Below, piece after piece: positions 37,514 through 44,886 of a DNA stretch of 44,886 bases. Source of the stretch: an uncultured Acinetobacter sp. (GTDB taxonomy: Bacteria > Pseudomonadota > Gammaproteobacteria > Pseudomonadales > Moraxellaceae); NCBI RefSeq assembly GCF_947626835.1, contig NZ_CANQTS010000017.1, forward strand, positions 1 to 44,886, given 5' to 3'. Under the pieces are notes generated by a model. The model saw nothing but the letters and a program-made list of their open reading frames with translations. It had not been told where the DNA came from and searched no databases. The stretch's first letter is position 1, and the number at the start of each line of letters is the position of its first letter. The translations under genes were made by a program, and so were the position numbers.

Positions 37514-37560
37514 CAAAATTTTTTGATTTAGTTTTTTATTTAAAAAACCGAATAGACTCC

Positions 37561-37636
37561 GCGGGAATAGCTCAGTTGGTAGAGCATAACCTTGCCAAGG
37601 TTGGGGTCGGGAGTTCGAGTCTCCTTTCCCGCTCCA
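37561..37636 (+). tRNA. tRNA-Gly (GCC), copy 2
   Basis: Identical in the mature tRNA body to copy 1, with anticodon GCC. The discriminator T is followed by an encoded CCA (37634-37636). It begins 47 bp after copy 1 and is processed from the same transcript. Confidence 0.97.
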
Positions 37637-37682
37637 AATTTTTTTTGATTTAGTTTTTTATTTAAAAAACCGAATAGACTCC

Positions 37683-37758
37683 GCGGGAATAGCTCAGTTG
37701 GTAGAGCATAACCTTGCCAAGGTTGGGGTCGGGAGTTCGAGTCTCCTTTCCCGCTCCA
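37683..37758 (+). tRNA. tRNA-Gly (GCC), copy 3
   Basis: Identical in the mature body to copies 1 and 2, with an encoded CCA (37756-37758). It is followed 6 bp later by a terminator that ends the three-gene transcript. Confidence 0.97.
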
Positions 37759-37764
37759 AATTCG

Positions 37765-37797
37765 AAAAAACCCTGAATTTTTATTCAGGGTTTTTTT
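37765..37797 (+). terminator. Terminator of the tRNA-Gly cluster
   Basis: Perfect 8-bp stem CCCTGAAT / ATTCAGGG, flanked by A6 and T7. It lies 6 bp after the third tRNA. Confidence 0.93.
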
Positions 37798-38133
37798 CGT
37801 CTGTATGCAGAATAAGCAATCAAATAAATGCGGCGTTTAAATGAAAATGACCAAGATATAGAGCGATTTGGACGCATCTGTTTGATTTTAGCCATAACTT
37901 TGCACTTTTTTTGCTATTTTTCGCATTTTTTATGCATTTTAATTCCCAAAACAGGCGTCATAATCGGCACAGTCTTTGCTCTGCCCCTTTTCAAATTGTA
38001 ATGCGCTGTGTATAACAATGACCTTTAGGGAAAATCAATAAGCATAGTCAAAACACATCTAAAAGCGTTAGACTATGCCCCATAATCAATGTAATGCAAT
38101 GTCCTTGATGGACAAACAAGAAGGTGAAGGTTG
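37798..38133 (+). other. Region upstream of ribBA
   Basis: About 335 bp with no coding region. It contains a nested inverted repeat near the gene: outer arms GCATAGTC / GACTATGC (38042-38049, 38071-38078) and an inner TCTAA / TTAGA hairpin (38058-38062, 38068-38072). The FMN riboswitch signature expected before some ribB genes (GGGGCAGGGTG, then CCGAC) is not present. A ribosome site GAAGGTGAAGG precedes the start. Confidence 0.5.
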
Positions 38134-39249
38134 ATGCCGCTCAATACAGTTGAAGAGCTTGTAGCAGATATCCGTGCAGGAAAAATGGTTATCCTTATAG
38201 ATGACGAAGACCGTGAGAATGAAGGTGATCTTGTGATTGCTGCCACCCACGTACGTCCTGAGGACATCAACTTTATGATCACGCATGCGCGTGGCCTTGT
38301 TTGTTTGACCTTAAGTAAGGAACGTTGTCAGCAGCTGAACTTACCACTGATGGTAGATGCCAACGGTGCCCAACACGGCACGAATTTTACCCTGTCAATT
38401 GAAGCGGCAAATGGCATCTCTACCGGCATTTCACCGGCTGAACGTGCGCATACCATTCAAACTGCAGTAGCAGCACATGCTAAACCAAGCGACATTGTGC
38501 AACCGGGACATATCTTCCCACTCATGGCACAGCCAGGTGGTGTATTGCACCGTGCCGGTCACACCGAAGCCGGTTGTGATTTATCGCGTTTAGCAGGTTT
38601 AGAACCCGCTTCTGTGATTTGTGAAATTATTAATGAAGATGGCACTATGGCGCGCCGCCCCGATTTAGAAGTGTTTGCAGAAAAGCATGGTCTTAAAATT
38701 GGTACGATTGCCGATTTAATTCATTATCGTATGACCAATGAGCAAACTGTTGAACGTATTGATCAGCAAAAATTAGACACCGAATACGGCACTTTTGACT
38801 TATATCGCTACCGTGAACTTGGTAATCCTGATATTCATTTAGCTTTGGTCAAAGGCGAGCCTGCCGAAGGTGTAACCACTGTACGTGTACATGGTTTTAG
38901 CCCCGCGCGTGACTTATTAAAACTCAACAAACAAGATGGCGAGCCGGCTTGGAATTTAGATAAAGCACTAAAAACCATTGCCAATAGTGAACGTGGTGTA
39001 TTAGTGTGGATTGGTCAGCGCCATTTACAAGATTTAGGACCTGCCTTAGACAGTTTAATCGCCCCCAAAAGCGTTAAATCTAATGCAGCCTTGTCACAGC
39101 AATACCAAACCATTGGTGTGGGTGCACAAATCTTACGTGATTTAGGCGTAGAGAAAATGAAACTGTTAAGTTCACCATTACGTTTTAATGCGCTTTCAGG
39201 TTTTAACTTAGAAGTGGTGGAATACATCACCGCAAATCAAACATCTTAA
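38134..39249 (+). CDS. ribB: 3,4-dihydroxy-2-butanone-4-phosphate synthase with degenerate RibA domain
   Basis: The N-terminal RibB domain (about 1-200) converts ribulose 5-phosphate to the four-carbon riboflavin precursor. Its active-site segments DDEDRENEGDLV and HTEAGCDLSRLAG are intact. The C-terminal half has the general shape of GTP cyclohydrolase II but lacks the zinc-binding pattern SECLTGDxFGSxRCDC; the equivalent place reads VRVHGFSPARDLL. It is therefore a ribB fusion of the kind described as RibBX, without GTP cyclohydrolase II activity, and a separate ribA should exist elsewhere. Total length is 371 residues from the ATG at 38134. It heads a conserved cluster with ribH and nusB. 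Confidence 0.93.
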   Translation: MPLNTVEELVADIRAGKMVILIDDEDRENEGDLVIAATHVRPEDINFMITHARGLVCLTLSKERCQQLNLPLMVDANGAQHGTNFTLSIEAANGISTGISPAERAHTIQTAVAAHAKPSDIVQPGHIFPLMAQPGGVLHRAGHTEAGCDLSRLAGLEPASVICEIINEDGTMARRPDLEVFAEKHGLKIGTIADLIHYRMTNEQTVERIDQQKLDTEYGTFDLYRYRELGNPDIHLALVKGEPAEGVTTVRVHGFSPARDLLKLNKQDGEPAWNLDKALKTIANSERGVLVWIGQRHLQDLGPALDSLIAPKSVKSNAALSQQYQTIGVGAQILRDLGVEKMKLLSSPLRFNALSGFNLEVVEYITANQTS

Positions 39250-39267
39250 GAAATTATCGAGGTTATT

Positions 39268-39738
39268 ATGGCTGTTCGCCGTATTGAAGGTATGCTGCAT
39301 CTTGCAAATGAAGACCGTTATGCGATTTTAGTGGGTCGTTTTAACAGTTTTGTGGTCGAACATTTACTAGAAGGTGCAATTGATACATTGAAACGTCATG
39401 GTGTATCAGAGGATAATATCACTGTTGTTCATGCACCCGGCGCTTGGGAACTTCCAGTTGTGGCAAAAAAACTTGCTGCAACCAATAAGTTTGATGCAAT
39501 CATTGCTCTTGGCGCGGTAATTCGTGGTAGCACACCTCACTTTGACTTTGTTGCTGGTGAATGTGCCAAAGGTTTAGGCGTTGTTGGTCTAGATACCGGT
39601 TTACCCGTAATTAATGGTGTTTTAACTACGGACAGTATCGAACAAGCGATTGAACGCTCTGGTACGAAAGCAGGCAACAAAGGTAGCGAAGCTGCCTTAA
39701 CTGCTATTGAAATGGTTAACTTGTTAAAGGCTATTTAA
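39268..39738 (+). CDS. ribH: 6,7-dimethyl-8-ribityllumazine synthase
   Basis: Joins the ribB product with a pyrimidine from the ribA branch to give lumazine. It has 156 residues with the family motifs [15 protein letters not shown] near the N terminus, [15 protein letters not shown] (ligand-binding segment) and [14 protein letters not shown] (catalytic His). It starts 18 bp after ribBA and ends 4 bp before nusB. The encoded enzyme is complete and probably assembles into the usual pentamer-based particle. Confidence 0.97.
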   Translation: MAVRRIEGMLHLANEDRYAILVGRFNSFVVEHLLEGAIDTLKRHGVSEDNITVVHAPGAWELPVVAKKLAATNKFDAIIALGAVIRGSTPHFDFVAGECAKGLGVVGLDTGLPVINGVLTTDSIEQAIERSGTKAGNKGSEAALTAIEMVNLLKAI

Positions 39739-39742
39739 CGCT

Positions 39743-40192
39743 ATGTCGCAAACACTTCAAGCAACTTATGCAGCAAAACGTAAAGCACGTCGCTTTGCTG
39801 TACAAGGTATTTATGAATGGCAAATGAGCCACAACCCTGTGCATGAAATTGAAGCACGCACACGTGCCGACAATGCTATGCATAAAGTGGACCTTGGCTA
39901 CTATCATGAATTGTTGACTCAAGTGGTTGCAAACTCAGCATCTCTTGATGAGTTATTAATCCCTGTGTTGGATCGCGAATTAACTGCCTTAGATGGCGTT
40001 GAACTTGCGACACTTCGTTTAGGCGCATATGAACTTCAAGAACATCTTGAAATTCCATATCGCGTGGTTTTAGACGAAGCGATTGAGCTTGCTAAACATT
40101 TTGGCGGTGCCGATAGCCACAAATACATCAATGGTGTATTAGATCGCTTAGCAACGACTTTACGTGCAGCAGAAAAGCAACAAGCCAACTAA
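39743..40192 (+). CDS. nusB: Transcription antitermination factor NusB
   Basis: Binds boxA RNA with NusE (S10) to promote rRNA antitermination. It is an all-helical protein of 149 residues; the helix [18 protein letters not shown] binds RNA, and the conserved [17 protein letters not shown] segment is present. It is located directly after ribH, as in many proteobacteria. The next gene, thiL, begins 13 bp after the stop. Confidence 0.96.
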   Translation: MSQTLQATYAAKRKARRFAVQGIYEWQMSHNPVHEIEARTRADNAMHKVDLGYYHELLTQVVANSASLDELLIPVLDRELTALDGVELATLRLGAYELQEHLEIPYRVVLDEAIELAKHFGGADSHKYINGVLDRLATTLRAAEKQQAN

Positions 40193-40205
40193 TTGGTGTG
40201 TTGTC

Positions 40206-41123
40206 ATGGCTGAGTTTTCCATTATCGAAACCTACTTTAATCGACAGAATAAAAATGCTGTCGATTTAGGTGTGGGTGATGACTCAGCCGTGCTTACCCC
40301 ACCCCACGGTCAACAATTGGTGATTTGTGCCGATACCTCAGTGGCAGGTCGTCATTTTCCGATCAACACCCATCCTCACTCCATTGGTTGGAAATCAGTT
40401 GCGGTAAATTTATCTGATATTGCTGCAATGGGTGCCAAACCGCATAGTATTTTATTGGCCCTGAGCCTACCCCAAATTGATCATGCTTGGCTTAGCGACT
40501 TTAGCCAAGGTTTATATGATTGTTGCGATCAATTTGGGGTGAGTTTAATTGGTGGCGACACCACGCAAAGCCCACACTTAACTATTACCGTCACTGCTCT
40601 TGGCTGGATTGAACAAGGTCAAGCAGTACAACGCTCTGGTGCAAAGCCGGGCGATTATATTTGTGTCAGTGGCACCGTCGGCGACGCTGCTTATGGACTG
40701 GCGCATTTAGGTCATCCTCTACAACAGCGTCTTGATTATCCAACCCCACGTTGCGAACTAGGCTTAGCCTTAAAAGGCTTAGCATCGAGCATGATTGATG
40801 TGTCAGATGGCCTAGCCCAAGATCTAGGGCATATTTTAAAAGCCTCTCAAGTTGGCGCTTCAATTGAGCTGAATGATTTACCTTTGAGTGAAACTTTGCG
40901 TTATTTACAGCATGAACAGCGTTATCAATACGCCTTGGCTGGCGGTGATGACTATGAGTTATGTTTTACCATTAGCCCCGAGCACTATGTAAAATTAAAA
41001 CAAAGAAATTTAACAACGAATTATCGTAAAATTGGTGTAGTACAATCTAAACTTGGGCTAGAATTTACCCAAAATGGATTAGCTTACTCTCTCGATTTTC
41101 ACGGATATCAACATTTTGCCTAA
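40206..41123 (+). CDS. thiL: Thiamine-monophosphate kinase
   Basis: Phosphorylates thiamine monophosphate to thiamine diphosphate using ATP. It has 305 residues from the ATG at 40206 (an upstream in-frame ATG within nusB is rejected). The family motifs are VGDDSAV (ATP/Mg site near residue 25), VNLSDIAAMGA, LIGGDTT, MIDVSDGLAQDL and AGGDDYELCF. All are present, so the enzyme looks functional. The start of pgpA overlaps its 3' end. Confidence 0.96.
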   Translation: MAEFSIIETYFNRQNKNAVDLGVGDDSAVLTPPHGQQLVICADTSVAGRHFPINTHPHSIGWKSVAVNLSDIAAMGAKPHSILLALSLPQIDHAWLSDFSQGLYDCCDQFGVSLIGGDTTQSPHLTITVTALGWIEQGQAVQRSGAKPGDYICVSGTVGDAAYGLAHLGHPLQQRLDYPTPRCELGLALKGLASSMIDVSDGLAQDLGHILKASQVGASIELNDLPLSETLRYLQHEQRYQYALAGGDDYELCFTISPEHYVKLKQRNLTTNYRKIGVVQSKLGLEFTQNGLAYSLDFHGYQHFA

Positions 41124-41622
41124 AAAACCGATTCAATTTAGCCATATGTCACCTTTTGAGCGCTGCATTGTGTTTTGTGGAGTAGGTTTTGGCTCAGGCT
41201 TAATGCCTAAAGCACCGGGGACATTTGGTTCTGCCTTTGCGTTGATATTTATTCCTATTTGGCTTGCATTTGGCTTTATAAACACTATATTAGCTGTCGT
41301 CCTCATGTCTTTGATTGGAATTTATATTTGCGGAAAGACAGCTCAAATCATGCAGGTACATGATGATGGGCGCATTGTCTGGGATGAGTTTGCAGGACAA
41401 TCTATTGCTTTTTTACCTCTCATTTACTTAGAGCAAATGAGTCTATTCTGGATACTGATTGGTTTTGTGCTATTCCGAATTTTTGATATTTGGAAACCGT
41501 GGCCAATCAATGTTGTCGACCGCCAAGTCAGTGGGGGCGTTGGCATCATGCTCGACGATATTATCGCGGGTATTTGGGCAGCATTTTGTATCTGGGCATA
41601 CTTACATTTTACAATGACATAG
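41116..41622 (+). CDS. pgpA: Phosphatidylglycerophosphatase A
   Basis: Dephosphorylates phosphatidylglycerol phosphate in the inner membrane, a step in phospholipid synthesis. It has 168 residues with four hydrophobic helices. The GSGLMPKAPGTFGS signature and the metal-binding IVWDEFAGQ and RIFDIWKPWPI segments identify PgpA. The frame begins at a TTG (41116) overlapping the thiL stop, which would suit translational coupling. The first ATG, at 41146, would make a protein ten residues shorter and cannot be excluded. Confidence 0.92.
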   Translation: MPKKPIQFSHMSPFERCIVFCGVGFGSGLMPKAPGTFGSAFALIFIPIWLAFGFINTILAVVLMSLIGIYICGKTAQIMQVHDDGRIVWDEFAGQSIAFLPLIYLEQMSLFWILIGFVLFRIFDIWKPWPINVVDRQVSGGVGIMLDDIIAGIWAAFCIWAYLHFTMT

Positions 41623-41642
41623 ATCATTAAGTAGGATTTTTC

Positions 41643-43007
41643 ATGTCTACGACTGTTATTATCTTAGCTGCCGGTAAAGGTACGCGCATGCGTTCTAGCT
41701 TACCGAAAGTATTACAACCACTTGCAGGACGTCCTTTACTCGGGCACGTGATTGCAACAGCAAAACAATTAAATGCCAATAATATTATTACCATTTACGG
41801 TCACGGCGGTGACTTAGTTCAAAATGCCTTCCAAACGGAACATATTGACTGGGTAGAGCAAGCACAACAGTTAGGTACAGGTCATGCAGTACAAATGACA
41901 TTGCCTGTGCTTAAACAAGACGGTATGGCCTTAATTTTATCTGGTGATGTGCCTTGTGTCACTCAAGACACCCTACAACGCTTACTGGATGTTTCACAAC
42001 AAACAGGCATTGGTTTAGTCACCTTGACCTTACCAGATGCTTCAGGCTATGGGCGCATTGTACGTAAAAATGGCGCAATTCAAGCCATTGTTGAGCATAA
42101 AGATGCCTCTGATGAACAACGCCAAATTCAAGAAATTAATACCGGCATTTACTGTGTCAGCAATGCTAAATTGCATGAATGGCTACCAAAATTATCCAAT
42201 GACAATGCCCAAGGCGAATATTACTTAACTGATATCGTGGCGATGGCATTGGCTGATGGCATGACTGTAGCCTCAGTTGAGCCAAATTTAGCTTTTGAAG
42301 TAGAAGGCGTCAATGATCGTGTGCAATTGGCTGCGCTGGAACGAGAATTTCAAAATTTCCAAGCTAAGCAATTAATGCAACAAGGCGTACATTTAATTGA
42401 CCCAAGTCGTTTTGATTTACGCGGTCATTTAACTGTGGGTCAAGATGTATGCATCGACATTAATGTGATTATTGAAGGTGATGTTACTTTAGGTGACAAC
42501 GTTGAAATTGGTGCAGGTTGTGTGATTAAAAATACCACCATCGCTGCAGGCACCAAAGTGCAACCCTATAGCGTTTTTGACAATGCTGTGGTGGGTGAAA
42601 ATGTCCAAATTGGGCCTTTTGCACGTTTACGCCCGGGTGCCAAATTGGCTGCCGATGTGCATATTGGTAACTTTGTAGAAGTGAAAAATTCTAGCATTGG
42701 TGTTGGTTCTAAAGCCAATCATTTCACTTATCTAGGTGATGCTGAAATTGGTTCGGGTTCAAACATTGGTGCAGGTACCATTACCTGTAACTATGATGGT
42801 GCCAACAAATTTAAAACCATTATTGGTGATGCCGCTTTTATTGGCTCCAATAGTTCATTGGTTGCACCAGTCAATATTGGTCATGGTGCAACAGTTGGTG
42901 CAGGCTCGGTGATTACCCGCGATGTTGCGAATCACAGCCTTGCTTTTGAACGTAATAAACAACTCACGAAAGAAAATTATCAACGCCCCAAAAAGGTTAA
43001 GAAATAA
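41643..43007 (+). CDS. glmU: Bifunctional UDP-GlcNAc synthase GlmU
   Basis: Acetylates glucosamine 1-phosphate and then couples it to UTP, making UDP-GlcNAc for peptidoglycan and LPS. It has 454 residues. The N-terminal uridyltransferase domain begins [22 protein letters not shown], and the LSGDVPC motif is seen. The C-terminal left-handed beta-helix (about 250-450) has hexapeptide repeats and the acetyltransferase segment [12 protein letters not shown]. It precedes glmS by 12 bp, as in E. coli. Confidence 0.98.
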   Translation: MSTTVIILAAGKGTRMRSSLPKVLQPLAGRPLLGHVIATAKQLNANNIITIYGHGGDLVQNAFQTEHIDWVEQAQQLGTGHAVQMTLPVLKQDGMALILSGDVPCVTQDTLQRLLDVSQQTGIGLVTLTLPDASGYGRIVRKNGAIQAIVEHKDASDEQRQIQEINTGIYCVSNAKLHEWLPKLSNDNAQGEYYLTDIVAMALADGMTVASVEPNLAFEVEGVNDRVQLAALEREFQNFQAKQLMQQGVHLIDPSRFDLRGHLTVGQDVCIDINVIIEGDVTLGDNVEIGAGCVIKNTTIAAGTKVQPYSVFDNAVVGENVQIGPFARLRPGAKLAADVHIGNFVEVKNSSIGVGSKANHFTYLGDAEIGSGSNIGAGTITCNYDGANKFKTIIGDAAFIGSNSSLVAPVNIGHGATVGAGSVITRDVANHSLAFERNKQLTKENYQRPKKVKK

Positions 43008-43019
43008 GAGGATATAAAT

Positions 43020-44858
43020 ATGTGTGGTATTGTTGGTGGCGTTGCAGAGCGTAGTATTACCGAAATTCTAATTGAAGGTCTAAAACGCCTTGAATACCGT
43101 GGTTATGACTCAGCAGGTTTGGCTTTAGTTAGCCAAGGTCAAGTGTTACGTGAGCGCCGTGTAGGTAAAGTGGCAAACTTAGCTGAAGCAGTGAAACAAT
43201 CAAAAATTACCGGTTCATTGGGGATTGCACACACACGTTGGGCAACTCATGGTAAGCCGACTGAAAATAATGCCCATCCGCATGTATCAGGTGATGTAGC
43301 CGTAGTACATAACGGGATTATTGAAAACTACGAAGAACTCAAAGCCAACTTACAAGCATTGGGCTATATCTTCACTTCACAAACAGACACAGAGGTGGTT
43401 GCACACTTGGTGGCTGAAGCACTCAAGAAAACACCGAGCCTATTAGAAGCGGTAAAATTGGTGGTGCCACAGCTTAAAGGTGCTTATGCTCTTGGCATCG
43501 TACACACCGCGCATCCTGATGAACTGATCACGGTACGTGAAGGTTCACCGTTGGTGATTGGTGTCGGGATTGGCGAGAACTTTATTAGTTCAGATCAATT
43601 GGCATTACTGCCAATTACCAATCGTTTCATTTACCTAGAAGAAGGTGATATTGCACGCTTAACCCGTAATACCATTGAGGTATTTGTCGATGGTAATGCA
43701 GTTGAACGTCCAATCAAAGAGTTAGATGCCACGGTCAGCAATGCGTCTAAAGGTGAATATAAGCATTACATGCTCAAAGAAATTTATGAGCAACCTGAAG
43801 CGATTCAACAAACCATTGCACAAGCTTTAGATGGCAATGCCCTACGTAGTGATTTCTTAAAAGAAGCTGTGGCTGATTTTGAAAATATTCAGCAAGTGCA
43901 AATCATTGCCTGTGGTACCAGTTACCATGCCGGTATGATTGCAAAATATTGGTTTGAGCAAATTATTGATCTGCCTTGCCAAGTGGAAATCGCAAGTGAA
44001 TTCCGCTATCGCTTACCAGTTGTAGTAGGTAACACTTTGTATCTGTGCATTTCACAATCAGGTGAAACAGCAGATACTTTAGCGGCCCTTCGTGATACAC
44101 AAAAACGTGCTGCTGCAAAACAATTAAACATCACTACCATGGCCATTTGTAACGTGGCAACCTCATCTATGGTGCGTGAAACCCACCACAGTTTACTTAC
44201 TCTTGCAGGTCCTGAAATTGGTGTGGCATCAACCAAAGCGTTTACCACTCAGCTTGCCGCCCTCATGCTTTTGGTGTTAAAAATTGGTCAAGTGAAGCAA
44301 AGCATCACTGCCGATAAAATTGCTGAAATTAGCGCTGAACTTTGGCATACACCAAAAGTGATTCTAGATACTTTGCAAAATGACACTTCGATTTTGCGTT
44401 TATCTGAATTGTTTGTTGAAAAACAACACTGCCTATTCTTAGGTCGTGGTACACAATTCCCGATTGCTCTAGAGGGTGCATTAAAGCTTAAAGAAATTTC
44501 TTATATTCACGCAGAAGGCTATGCAGCGGGTGAACTGAAACATGGTCCATTGGCTTTAGTGGACAACGAGATGCCTGTGGTGATTTTAGCTCCACAAGAT
44601 GACATGTTGGATAAACTCAAATCCAATATGGAAGAAGTACAAGCACGTGGTGGTGAACTGTTTGTCTTTGCCGATGAAAACAGTGGTATTGGCTGTAAAG
44701 ACCGTCAACATGTGGTGCTTGTACCAAGTATTAGCGCAATTCTTGCGCCAATCGTGTATAGCGTACCTGTGCAATTATTGTCGTATCATGTTGCAGTATT
44801 ACGTGGTACCGACGTTGATCAGCCGCGTAACTTGGCAAAATCAGTAACTGTCGAATAA
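43020..44858 (+). CDS. glmS: Glutamine-fructose-6-phosphate aminotransferase
   Basis: Makes glucosamine 6-phosphate from fructose 6-phosphate and glutamine, the first step of hexosamine synthesis. It has 612 residues (E. coli 609). The N-terminal nucleophile is Cys1 after Met removal (MCGIVGG). The glutaminase domain includes THTRWATHGKP-type sequence (HTRWATHGKP), and two SIS sugar isomerase domains follow (ACGTSYHAG and SQSGETADT). The C terminus ends AKSVTVE, as expected. AGAGGA precedes the ATG. The transcript may continue beyond the window edge at 44886. Confidence 0.98.
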   Translation: MCGIVGGVAERSITEILIEGLKRLEYRGYDSAGLALVSQGQVLRERRVGKVANLAEAVKQSKITGSLGIAHTRWATHGKPTENNAHPHVSGDVAVVHNGIIENYEELKANLQALGYIFTSQTDTEVVAHLVAEALKKTPSLLEAVKLVVPQLKGAYALGIVHTAHPDELITVREGSPLVIGVGIGENFISSDQLALLPITNRFIYLEEGDIARLTRNTIEVFVDGNAVERPIKELDATVSNASKGEYKHYMLKEIYEQPEAIQQTIAQALDGNALRSDFLKEAVADFENIQQVQIIACGTSYHAGMIAKYWFEQIIDLPCQVEIASEFRYRLPVVVGNTLYLCISQSGETADTLAALRDTQKRAAAKQLNITTMAICNVATSSMVRETHHSLLTLAGPEIGVASTKAFTTQLAALMLLVLKIGQVKQSITADKIAEISAELWHTPKVILDTLQNDTSILRLSELFVEKQHCLFLGRGTQFPIALEGALKLKEISYIHAEGYAAGELKHGPLALVDNEMPVVILAPQDDMLDKLKSNMEEVQARGGELFVFADENSGIGCKDRQHVVLVPSISAILAPIVYSVPVQLLSYHVAVLRGTDVDQPRNLAKSVTVE

Positions 44859-44886
44859 ACAAAACTTAAATAAAAAGGGCACTTGT

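Larger units (their letters stand above)
37441..37682 (+). repeat. Tandem duplication of the tRNA-Gly unit
   Basis: Units 37441-37560 (120 bp) and 37561-37682 (122 bp) are nearly identical, including the AT-rich spacer (ending GAATAGACTCC). The spacer differs by a C present in the CCA and one extra T in a T-run. The third tRNA body repeats the unit without its spacer. Confidence 0.9.

Noticed and set aside
37456..37653. Open frame coding for a 65-residue repetitive protein
   Set aside because: It is read through the tandem tRNA-Gly genes; its internal repeat is simply the tRNA duplication.
37441..37758. Possible CRISPR array (regular repeats with short spacers)
   Set aside because: The repeats fold as tRNA-Gly(GCC) and the spacers are nearly identical to each other, so it is a tRNA tandem duplication.
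37798..38133. FMN riboswitch before ribBA
   Set aside because: The conserved aptamer strings are missing; only a nested inverted repeat is present.

Overview
The window is chromosomal DNA of a gammaproteobacterium of the Acinetobacter type (Moraxellaceae). The inference rests on the AT-rich composition, protein sequences that read as Acinetobacter orthologues (AtpA, DprA, ArgS, GuaA, the degenerate RibBA), and gene neighbourhoods typical of the genus (def / LysM / dprA / tsaC; ribBA-ribH-nusB-thiL-pgpA; glmU-glmS). Most of the window is core housekeeping sequence. No prophage, insertion sequence, CRISPR array or conjugative module was seen.

Layout. (1) 1-200: tandem promoters and leader of a leftward rRNA operon whose 16S gene lies outside the window. 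(2) 364-2875: leftward copper-uptake pair, a DUF2946 protein and an OprC-type TonB-dependent copper receptor. (3) 2934-6517: def diverges from the LysM protein, dprA and tsaC. (4) 6535-11713: scattered genes (DMT transporter, glutathione peroxidase, RcnB-like protein, lipoprotein, pirin, P-loop kinase, a hypothetical) and a candidate leftward small RNA. (5) 11738-19647: an unknown membrane protein, then the complete leftward F1Fo ATP synthase operon atpIBEFHAGDC. (6) 19820-22858: zinc uptake, with znuA divergent from zur-znuC-znuB around a Zur-box-like palindrome. (7) 22859-23138: an intergenic region with a perfect GacA-type box and a GGA-rich hairpin RNA. (8) 23136-31304: LysE/RhtB exporter, DyP peroxidase, malic enzyme, argS, SPOR protein, GST, second pirin. 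(9) 31441-37246: a solitary Mrr-type endonuclease, guaA, BOF protein, DedA, LysE-like exporter, lipoprotein, SirB and BolA. (10) 37441-37758: three tandem tRNA-Gly(GCC) genes. (11) 38134-44858: the riboflavin / nusB / thiL / pgpA cluster followed by glmU-glmS.

The most notable item is the znuB-LysE intergenic region. It holds an 11-bp-arm inverted repeat containing TGTAAG-N6-CTTACA, the consensus bound by GacA/UvrY response regulators upstream of Csr/Rsm regulatory RNAs. About 65-70 bp downstream begins a putative 130-nt RNA with five GGA motifs, at least three of them in hairpin loops, ending in a rho-independent terminator whose own loop is GGA. This is the architecture of RsmX/Y/Z or CsrB/C RNAs, which sequester CsrA/RsmA. 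It would link a Gac-type two-component system to CsrA in this organism.

Other items worth a second look are the candidate small RNA at 6535-6654, the copper-receptor operon whose putative promoter and start overlap the def terminator, the near-identical tRNA-Gly repeats with a CCA defect in copy 1, the RibBA protein that has lost GTP cyclohydrolase II residues, and a C8 tract in dprA.
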